From Bartonella sp. ML70XJBT.G (lineage in GTDB: Bacteria > Pseudomonadota > Alphaproteobacteria > Rhizobiales > Rhizobiaceae), in contig NZ_JAQITA010000003.1 of assembly GCF_028618575.1 (NCBI RefSeq), positions 115,158-179,157 of the forward strand: DNA of 64,000 nt, written 5' to 3'. Below are positions 57,741 to 64,000 of this stretch, one piece after another. The notes under the pieces were generated by a model. It ran no database searches. It was not told the DNA's origin and was given only the letters and a program-made list of their open reading frames with translations. Position 1 is the first letter of the stretch; every line of letters begins with the position of its first letter. The position numbers and the translations under genes were made by a program.

Positions 57741-57903
57741 TTTATAATGATAATTTAGCGTTATTCATATTGAATTAGAACACCGAATAACCTAAGATTC
57801 TCTCATTTCAAATCTCTTTATCTTGCATCAATTAAAATCACTCATTTGCACATCACAAGCGGGATGAGTGTGTGGATCAAATTTGTATAAGAAAGGAGTA
57901 AAA

Positions 57904-59070
57904 ATGGTCCTTATGAACCGTCTTAATGCAAGGTCTGTCGCAACATTGGGGGCTGGCAAATATAATGATGGTGCCGGCTTGCTTCTTCATAAGCGTAAAG
58001 ATGGGGGTGCTCAATGGATTTATCGTTATACCCTTCACGGGCGTCGTCGCGAAATGGGATTGGGGGCTTTAAGAGATGTCTCTTTAAAACAAGCCCGTGA
58101 ATTGGCAAACCAATGGCGTTCTGTTTTACGTGAGGGTCGTGACCCCATTAAAGAACGCGATAAACAAAAGCGTGAAGCAATAAGCAATCTCCATTATTTA
58201 AAAGATATTGCTCTAGATGCTTTTGAAAGTCGTAAAGCTGAATTAAAAGGAGATGGGAAAAATGGGCGTTGGTTTTTACCCTTAAAACTTCATATTCTCC
58301 CTAAATTAGGCTGTTTGCCGGTTTCTGAGATTACGCAAACAGAGATACGCAATACCCTCGCTCCCATTTGGCATACAAAAGCTTCAACAGCAAAAAAAAC
58401 ACTGAATCGTCTTAATATATGTCTTAAACATGCGGCTGCCTTAGGTTTGGATGTTGATTTACAAGCAGTAACAAAAGCACGCGCTCTCTTAGGTAAACAA
58501 CGTCATAAGGTCACTAATAGACCAGCCATGGATTGGAAAGAAGTGCCGGCTTTTTATCAGTCACTCTGTAAAACACAAAACATAACACGACTAGCTTTGC
58601 GTTTGCTTATCCTTACAGGGGTTCGTACCAATCCCTTGCGTCATATTCGTGAAGATCAGATTGATGGAGATATATGGATCATACCTGCTGAGAATATGAA
58701 AGGAAAGCGTGATACAACAAAAGAATTTCGCGTGCCCTTATCAACAGAGGCATTAGAAATTTTAAAACAAGCACGATTGCTTTCTCGTAATGATTTTTTC
58801 TTTTCTGCAACCGGTCGAGGTCCCCTTGCTGCTAAGTGTATGGCTCAATATATGAGAGATAATAAACTTGATGCCTGCCCGCATGGGTTTCGCTCTAGTT
58901 TACGCGATTGGCTTGCTGAAACAACCGATGCCCCCTATGAGATCGCTGAAACCATTCTGGGGCATGTGGTCGGGGGGCAAGTGGAACGTGCTTATCGTCG
59001 TACTGACTATTTAGAACAGCGTCGTGTCTATATGGATAAATGGGCGGCTTATGTTACAGGTCAAGCTTAA
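57904..59070 (+). CDS. Tyrosine integrase, P4-type
   Basis: A 388-residue site-specific recombinase. The N-terminal arm-binding DUF4102 domain (NRLNARSVATLGAGKYNDG, WIYRYTLHGRRREMGLGALR) is followed by a core-binding domain and a catalytic domain with Arg in LILTGVRTNPLRHI, the HGFRSSLRDWLAETTDA box (H-x-x-R), the second His in LGHVVGGQVERAYRR and catalytic Tyr nearby. It looks complete and functional. ATG 57904 follows AAGGAG; frame extension to GTG 57868 is unnecessary. P4-type integrases typically target tRNA ends, consistent with the tRNA-Gln fragment at the element edge. Confidence 0.92.
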   Translation: MVLMNRLNARSVATLGAGKYNDGAGLLLHKRKDGGAQWIYRYTLHGRRREMGLGALRDVSLKQARELANQWRSVLREGRDPIKERDKQKREAISNLHYLKDIALDAFESRKAELKGDGKNGRWFLPLKLHILPKLGCLPVSEITQTEIRNTLAPIWHTKASTAKKTLNRLNICLKHAAALGLDVDLQAVTKARALLGKQRHKVTNRPAMDWKEVPAFYQSLCKTQNITRLALRLLILTGVRTNPLRHIREDQIDGDIWIIPAENMKGKRDTTKEFRVPLSTEALEILKQARLLSRNDFFFSATGRGPLAAKCMAQYMRDNKLDACPHGFRSSLRDWLAETTDAPYEIAETILGHVVGGQVERAYRRTDYLEQRRVYMDKWAAYVTGQA

Positions 59071-59073
59071 GAT

Positions 59074-59092
59074 ATGGGGTGTAATACCCCAT
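59074..59092 (+). terminator. Hairpin after integrase
   Basis: ATGGGGT, loop GTAAT, ACCCCAT forms a perfect 7-bp stem four bases after the integrase stop. There is no T-run, so it may be a weak terminator, an mRNA 3' stabiliser or a recombination-protein site. Confidence 0.4.
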
Positions 59093-59278
59093 GATCTGTG
59101 GATAACTTACTCTCTCTCTTCTCTCATTCTTTCTCAATGAGACTCATAAATTATCACATCAGAAAATGTATTATAAAACACTGTTTTTTATAGACTAAAT
59201 ACCTTTCTAATGATTCCAAAATGTGCTTAATAAATGGACATGATTTGTTCCCATTTTTTATTATGAAAGGAAATTATT

Positions 59279-59479
59279 ATGACAGAAAACGATATTCTTT
59301 TAACTGACCGTGAAAGTGCAAAATTGCTTCATATGAGTGTTTCAACATTCCGCCGTCATGTGACCAATGGCTCTCTCCCAAAACCTTTAAAATTTGGTTT
59401 TTTATCGCGTTGGTTACAATCAGATCTGATCAATGTCATAGAGCAAGCCAAACAGCAACGTTATAACGACGTCGCATAA
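59279..59479 (+). CDS. AlpA-like helix-turn-helix regulator/excisionase
   Basis: A 66-residue DNA-binding protein: LTDRESAKLLHMSVSTFRRH then VTNGSLPKPLKFGFLSRWLQ is the MerR-like winged helix of the AlpA/excisionase family. ATG 59279 has GAAAGGAAATT upstream. Next to a P4-type integrase, it probably acts as recombination directionality factor and/or activator. A 7-bp hairpin follows the stop. Confidence 0.82.
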   Translation: MTENDILLTDRESAKLLHMSVSTFRRHVTNGSLPKPLKFGFLSRWLQSDLINVIEQAKQQRYNDVA

Positions 59480-59485
59480 AAAAAA

Positions 59486-59510
59486 CCTTGTCACGTAAGG
59501 ACGGACAAGG
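59486..59510 (+). terminator. Hairpin between regulator and primase-like gene
   Basis: CCTTGTC pairs with GACAAGG across an 11-base loop, flanked by an A-run on the left and CTTTCCATTTT on the right. Probable bidirectional terminator or attenuator. Confidence 0.5.
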
Positions 59511-59581
59511 CTTTCCATTTTCACTCAAAGAATGAATAGCAAAATCCGTCCTATGGTGCAATATTCATAGGATAAAAAAAC

Positions 59582-60478
59582 ATGTTTTCTTTTACGAATG
59601 CTCAGGGCATCACAAATGCCTTGCGTGGGGTTTGGTATGGGCATTATGGAAGTGCCCGTTGTCCAGCCCATGATGATCAATTGCCTAGCTTATCCCTTGC
59701 CAATGGACATGATGGGCGTCTCTTACTCACTTGTTATGCGGGCTGCTCTTTTAGAGAGATCATACAAGCGCTTAGAAGAATTGGCTTGCTTGGAAAACAA
59801 GCCTTTTTTGATAAAGCTTATGATCAGACGCTTTCTTTCTCAAAACAGTTTTCTGCTGATCTCAAACGAGCAAAACAGAAAACAGAGAGAGCAAAAGCAA
59901 TTTGGCAACAATGCCAACCAATCAAAAATACTTTAGCAGAAACCTATTTACGTATGCGGGGTATTACATGTGATTTGCCTATAGATTTACGCTTTCATAG
60001 CAAGTGTCCACACCCTTTAGGGATTACACTGCCCGCGTTGGTGGCTCTTGTTAAGGGCGCTGGCTCCTTTGCCATTCATAGAACCTTTTTAAAAGCCAAT
60101 GGCTGCAAAACAGATCAGAAACCAGCAAAAGCCATGTTGGGTTCTGTCATGGGCGGTGGGGTGCATTTAAGTCAATCCAATCCCAAACATCTGGTCATTT
60201 GTGAAGGCATTGAAACGGGGCTGTCTCTTCTGTCTGGGTTGTTATCAGAGCCCGTGAATTTATGGGCGTCCCTTTCCACCAGTGGCATGATGCGTGTGAA
60301 TTTACCCCCTATAAAAGGACGTCTGACAATTGCAATGGACGGCGATGATGCGGGTCGTAAAGCAGGTTTCACCCTTGCAAAGCGTGCTTATAGCCAAGGC
60401 TTTGAGGTCTTTATCATGCAAGCTCCAAAAGGAAACGATTTTAATAATGTATTACTTTCTCAAAAGAGGGAACTATGA
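59582..60478 (+). CDS. Zinc-finger/Toprim primase-like protein
   Basis: A 298-residue protein. The N-terminus resembles a CHC2-type primase zinc site (ARCPAHDDQLPSLSLA, then LLTCYAGCSFREII), followed by a linker and a Toprim domain with LVICEGIETGLSLLSGLLSE and IAMDGDDAGRKAG. It lacks the RNA-polymerase core of DnaG, so it may be a minimal primase or act with the next gene, which overlaps it by 4 bp. Such pairs are common in phage and island replication modules of alphaproteobacteria. Confidence 0.85.
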   Translation: MFSFTNAQGITNALRGVWYGHYGSARCPAHDDQLPSLSLANGHDGRLLLTCYAGCSFREIIQALRRIGLLGKQAFFDKAYDQTLSFSKQFSADLKRAKQKTERAKAIWQQCQPIKNTLAETYLRMRGITCDLPIDLRFHSKCPHPLGITLPALVALVKGAGSFAIHRTFLKANGCKTDQKPAKAMLGSVMGGGVHLSQSNPKHLVICEGIETGLSLLSGLLSEPVNLWASLSTSGMMRVNLPPIKGRLTIAMDGDDAGRKAGFTLAKRAYSQGFEVFIMQAPKGNDFNNVLLSQKREL

Positions 60479-62064
60479 AAGAAAATCATTTACAAAACAA
60501 CAATGAAAATACCCCCATCAATGATAACGATAATGCTTGTTTAAAAGCCATTCCTTATGAACAAGCTTTGCAACAAGATGGCTGGGGGGAATTAAAACCG
60601 ATTGAGAATGCTCTCTTACCCGTCGAACCTTTTCATCCTGCTCAAGTACCTTTAAGTTTAGGGACCTATATTTATGATGTTGCTGATATTCAACAATCTT
60701 CTCTTGATTTTATTGCTGTCCCTGCTTTGTGTGGTTTGGCTTCTCTTATTGGTAATGGAGTGCGTGTTGCTCCAAAACAATATGCCAATTGGGAGATTGT
60801 TCCTAATCTCTGGGGGGCTATTGTTGGAGAACCTTCAACCATGAAAACACCTACCATGAAAGCAGCTTTATTACCTCTCAAGGACTTTCAAGAGGAATGG
60901 CATCAAGAATGGGTAAAGCAGAAAAAAAGCCAAGAAACAAAAGAGATTCTTATGGAATTAGATAAACGAGAAAAGAAAAAACAAGCCTACAAAGCACTCA
61001 AAAATCAAGACAAGGAACAAGCCCTTGCTCTTCTTTCACAATCTCTTGAACACAAAGAAACTGATGATGATGACACTCTTAGAAAACGACGTCTTATTGT
61101 CAATGATGTCACAGTCGAAAAGCTTGGAGAATTGTTAAAAGAAAACCCCCGTGGTCTCTTAATGGTTCGTGATGAGTTATCTGGTTTTTTATCCACTTTG
61201 GAACGCAAGGAATATCAAACAGACCGTGGTTTTTATCTAGAAGCTTTTAATGGAGATGATCAGTTTACTTATGACCGTATAGGACGTGGAACAATTTACA
61301 TATCTCATGCAACCGTATCCATCATTGGGGGCATTCAACCTTCACGAATTATTCCCATTATTCAAGCCATGCACCATGGAACAAATGATGATGGTTTGCT
61401 CCAACGGTTCCAGATGCTGGTCTTTCCCGATGAACGAAAAGAGCGGTTATGGATTGATAGACCTCCCAATCAAAAGGCATGGGAAACCTATCAAGGGATC
61501 TTTCGTTCTCTGTATGATAAACCCATTGGCTCACCAGAACACCCGCTGGTGATGCGTTTTTCTGCTGAAGCTCAAGAGATGTTTCGTGAATGGTGGGAAA
61601 ATTTTCAAAGAACAGTCAAAGGAGGGCATTTCTCTGCCCCCTTACAAGCACATCTTTTGAAAATGCCAAAGACCATACCAACCCTTGCCTTGATTTTTGA
61701 ACTTGTTGAGGGAGGTCGTTTTGAAATCAATAAAGCAGCCCTTCAAACAGCCTTGCGTTGGGAAAAATATTTGTTAAGTCATATAAAACGCCTTTATGGG
61801 GCGTGTGATAAATTAGCAGCAGAGCGTGCAAAATTGATTGTTGAACGCTCTGATCATTTACCCGATGTTTTTACAGCAAGAGATATCTATAGACGATGTT
61901 GGAGTTCTTTAAAAGATAATCAAGCTGTTAAGCAAGCTTTAGAGCTTTTATGCCGTTGTAACTATATTCGTGAATTTCCTATAGAGGGGAATGAATTAGG
62001 TCGGCGTCCTGATAAACGCTATGAGTGGCATCCTTTGGTTAAAAACAACAGCATAAAACAATAA
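60475..62064 (+). CDS. DUF3987 replication-module protein
   Basis: A 529-residue protein matching the DUF3987 family: DFIAVPALCGLASLIGNGVR, WEIVPNLWGAIVGEPSTMKT (a P-loop-like GEPSTMKT), a charged linker, then LMVRDELSGFLSTLERKEYQ, IIGGIQPSRI and FQMLVFPDER. Such proteins are thought to be primase-helicase-like ATPases in mobile elements. The C-terminal ~110 residues (SDHLPDVFTARDIYRRCWSS) may bind DNA. The start overlaps the primase-like gene by 4 bp, implying one replication unit. Confidence 0.87.
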   Translation: MKENHLQNNNENTPINDNDNACLKAIPYEQALQQDGWGELKPIENALLPVEPFHPAQVPLSLGTYIYDVADIQQSSLDFIAVPALCGLASLIGNGVRVAPKQYANWEIVPNLWGAIVGEPSTMKTPTMKAALLPLKDFQEEWHQEWVKQKKSQETKEILMELDKREKKKQAYKALKNQDKEQALALLSQSLEHKETDDDDTLRKRRLIVNDVTVEKLGELLKENPRGLLMVRDELSGFLSTLERKEYQTDRGFYLEAFNGDDQFTYDRIGRGTIYISHATVSIIGGIQPSRIIPIIQAMHHGTNDDGLLQRFQMLVFPDERKERLWIDRPPNQKAWETYQGIFRSLYDKPIGSPEHPLVMRFSAEAQEMFREWWENFQRTVKGGHFSAPLQAHLLKMPKTIPTLALIFELVEGGRFEINKAALQTALRWEKYLLSHIKRLYGACDKLAAERAKLIVERSDHLPDVFTARDIYRRCWSSLKDNQAVKQALELLCRCNYIREFPIEGNELGRRPDKRYEWHPLVKNNSIKQ

Positions 62065-62643
62065 AAAAACTCTTTTGAAGTCTTAAGACAACCACGCAAA
62101 ACTCTTTTTATGGTATTCTCATCAAGGAACTTTTCTCCAAAAGCAAATGATCTGAGTGGCTTTGTAAAAAGAGTTTTGTCAGTTTAGTCAGTTCATTCTA
62201 GCCCCTATAGCATTTTTTTTAAATGGTAAAAAATTAAAAACATTATATTTCAATATGTTAGTATTTTAATGGTACAACCCTTATTAAGACACAACCCATA
62301 AATTCAATCAATAATATATATTTGTCAGTTATCTGTCAGTAAATTGAACTGACAAAAGTGTTCATTTCAATGACGCATAAAACCTATCAAAATAATCATT
62401 CTGATGTTTTTTAACACATAGTGCATTTGTCTTGAATGATATATGAAATAAAGAGCAAATTTCACTATTCTGTTGTTGATCTGACTTACGTCATAGGCTG
62501 TGGATAAATAGCCTTTTAAACCCCTTTTGAAAAAATTTATCCGTTTTTTCGCACTTTTCTGCATTTTTTCTCAATTCGTTCAAAATGGATTTAATAAGCT
62601 TCATTTCGATTCTTTTGAAAAGAATTAACCCTCTCATATCAAA
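62065..62643. other. Leader region between replication module and restriction gene
   Basis: About 580 bp without a gene. It contains repeated TGTCAGT/GTCAGTT motifs at 62174-62193 and 62321-62357, including an inverted pair (TTTGTCAGTT and AACTGACAAA). These may be operator sites. An AT-rich stretch spans 62210-62320. Confidence 0.5.
62174..62357. repeat. TGTCAGT motif cluster upstream of restriction gene
   Basis: TTTTGTCAGTTTAGTCAGTT at 62174-62193 and TTTGTCAGTTATCTGTCAGT at 62321-62340, with the inverse AACTGACAAAA at ~62347-62357. Five near-copies of GTCAGT in less than 200 bp are more than expected. They could bind a regulator controlling the downstream restriction gene. Confidence 0.5.
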
Positions 62644-64000
62644 ATGGAGCTCTGTTATAATATGCTGCAATCTCTTAAGTCTGATCATGAACAAATCACG
62701 CTACGCTCTCTCTTAGAATTCTACCGTAAAAAGGCTAAATCACCCCGTGAATTGGGAACGCTGTTTGAAAACCTTGTCATGGCTTATCTCATGCAAGACC
62801 CGTTGCAAAAGCAAGAATACGAAAAGGTTCAAACTTATTCGGAATGGGCTGAGGAACATGATGAAGATGGGCGTGATATCGGCATTGATCTGGTCGCTAC
62901 AATCCGTGATCAAGGAGGATATGCTGCCATTCAATGTAAATGCTATGACGCCTCTCACATCATTAAAAAAGAAGATATTGATAGCTTTATCGCTGCCTCT
63001 GGGAAGAAAATATTCACGCGTCGTATTTTGGTTGATAGCACCGAAAGCAATTGGAGTGATAATGCTAACAATACTTGTGATGGTCAAGAGGTTCGTATTC
63101 AACAGATTAATCTGTTTGATTTAGAAAACAGTCAAATCGATTGGGGGGCTTATAAAGAACAAGGACAAGCTGTCCTTAAAGAACAACCGAAAAAAAAGCT
63201 TTTAGATCATCAAAAGGATGCACTGAAAGCTGTTTGTGAAGGGTTACAAGAAGCAGACCGTGGCAAGCTTATTATGGCGTGTGGAACGGGCAAGACTTTC
63301 ACTAGCCTTAAGATAGCAGAGACCATAGCAGGTCAAGGCAAGCATGTTTTGTTTTTGGTGCCTTCTCTTGCTTTGATGTCACAAACAATCCGTGAATGGA
63401 CCCTTGATACAGAAGTGCCCTTGCGTTCCTTTGCGGTGTGTTCGGATACACAAGTAGGCAAGCGTCGTAAAGGGAAACAGGATGATGAATCTGGTCTGGA
63501 TGCTTCTGATCTTGTCTTACCGGCTACCACGAATGCAAAAGAACTTGCCCGTAAAGCCAATAAGACCTCTCTTGATGTGATGACTGTGGTCTTTTCGACC
63601 TATCATTCCATTCAAGTGATTTCCGATGCACAAAAGGAATATGATTTACCCGAATTTGATCTGATCATTTGCGATGAAGCTCATAGAACAACTGGGGTTG
63701 TATTGGGAACAGACAAGCATGAATCTGAATTTATCAAAGTTCATGATAACAGCATTATTCGGGGTAAAAAACGTCTGTATATGACAGCAACGCCAAAAAT
63801 CTTTGCTGATAGTGCAAAAAAACAAGCCCATGAGATGAATGGCATTTTGGCGTCTATGGATGATGAAGCACTCTATGGAAAAGAGCTTTATACCTACACA
63901 TTCTCTAAAGCCGTGAAGAATGAACTCTTAGTTCCTTATAAGATTATTGTCTTAGGCGTTAATGAAGAGGAAGTCAGTCAATCCATTCAACATCTGATGA
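62644..64000 (+). CDS. Nuclease-helicase, type ISP-like restriction enzyme (5' part)
   Basis: The frame is open to the window end; 452 residues are visible. N-terminal Mrr-like nuclease: RELGTLFENLVMAYLMQDPL, GRDIGIDLVAT and AIQCKCY (D...QxK metal motif). SF2 helicase: Walker A MACGTGKTFTS, LVPSLALMSQTIREW, LIICDEAHR (DEAH) and YMTATP. This order is that of type ISP enzymes (such as LlaBIII), which continue with a methyltransferase and target-recognition domain; those would be to the right. ATG 62644 or ATG 62662 may be the start. As a phage-borne enzyme it may exclude other phages. Confidence 0.85.
   Translation, partial: MELCYNMLQSLKSDHEQITLRSLLEFYRKKAKSPRELGTLFENLVMAYLMQDPLQKQEYEKVQTYSEWAEEHDEDGRDIGIDLVATIRDQGGYAAIQCKCYDASHIIKKEDIDSFIAASGKKIFTRRILVDSTESNWSDNANNTCDGQEVRIQQINLFDLENSQIDWGAYKEQGQAVLKEQPKKKLLDHQKDALKAVCEGLQEADRGKLIMACGTGKTFTSLKIAETIAGQGKHVLFLVPSLALMSQTIREWTLDTEVPLRSFAVCSDTQVGKRRKGKQDDESGLDASDLVLPATTNAKELARKANKTSLDVMTVVFSTYHSIQVISDAQKEYDLPEFDLIICDEAHRTTGVVLGTDKHESEFIKVHDNSIIRGKKRLYMTATPKIFADSAKKQAHEMNGILASMDDEALYGKELYTYTFSKAVKNELLVPYKIIVLGVNEEEVSQSIQHLM

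Larger units (their letters stand above)
37815..64000. mobile_element. Integrated prophage-like element (right end beyond window)
   Basis: The left edge is the 3' fragment of a tRNA-Gln gene (37815-37839). Inside are a minus-strand late module (terminase, portal, scaffold, capsid, tail, lysis) and a plus-strand early module (integrase, AlpA-like regulator, primase-like, DUF3987, restriction enzyme). The tRNA body is missing at this edge, so the intact tRNA-Gln gene should lie at the other edge, to the right of the window. The structural genes are of podovirus type. Bartonella genomes also carry a gene transfer agent (BaGTA) with related phage genes; the integrase and tRNA site here argue for a prophage. 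Confidence 0.85.

Overview
The window looks like a chromosomal segment of a Bartonella species. It is AT-rich with long gaps full of decaying genes. It carries a hemin-uptake operon of the hut/hmu type, a Pap31/Hbp-like outer-membrane protein, and alphaproteobacterial clusters in rhizobial order (ccmI-ccmE-ccmF-ccmH, then degP, then a two-component system, then a decayed glnE). The genus assignment rests on gene content recognised by eye, not on a database search.

Layout. 1-3060: end of the hemin locus (3' end of hemS, then hutB, hutC and hmuV, tightly coupled). 3061-4330: long gap with no recognisable gene. 4331-9439: thiamine operon thiC-thiO-thiS-thiG-thiE-thiD, most genes overlapping or nearly so. 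9864-16578: type-4-like uracil-DNA glycosylase, aminopeptidase N, a PAS-type hybrid-free sensor kinase resembling PleC, and a convergent ogt. 16579-21026: a decayed region holding a broken hexapeptide-repeat gene, an intact Hbp/Omp25-family porin-like gene and a badly degraded glnE. 21059-31338 (all minus strand): OmpR-type two-component pair, DegP/HtrA protease, cytochrome c maturation genes ccmH/ccmF/ccmE/ccmI, and a second two-component pair preceded by a small exported protein, an arrangement like FeuN-FeuP-FeuQ of rhizobia. 31684-36853 (plus strand): class A penicillin-binding protein, a DUF1214/DUF1254 pair and a DUF1499 membrane protein. Between these lies a newly recognised relic of a tyrosine integrase (35040-35327).

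37815 to the window end: an integrated element. Its left edge is marked by a 25-bp fragment of the 3' end of a tRNA-Gln gene (minus strand). A late module on the minus strand (57.7 to 38.4 kb, in transcription order) encodes a truncated small-terminase remnant, large terminase, P22-type portal, scaffold, N4-gp56-type capsid, podovirus-like head-tail and tail proteins, a muralytic transglycosylase, tail collar, a polyglycine tail-tip protein, lysozyme and a spanin-like lysis set. An early module on the plus strand (57.9 kb onward) encodes an intact P4-type integrase, an AlpA-like regulator, a zinc-finger/Toprim primase-like protein, a DUF3987 protein and the start of a large nuclease-helicase resembling type ISP restriction enzymes, cut off by the window end.

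The most unusual points are: the small terminase gene broken exactly where the integrase module begins; an integrase relic outside the element that matches the element's own integrase; a single-base frameshift at a homopolymer splitting a virion protein; a phage-borne restriction enzyme with repeated TGTCAGT motifs in its leader; a heavily decayed glnE still in its ancestral operon position; and the lack of a canonical TPP riboswitch before thiC.
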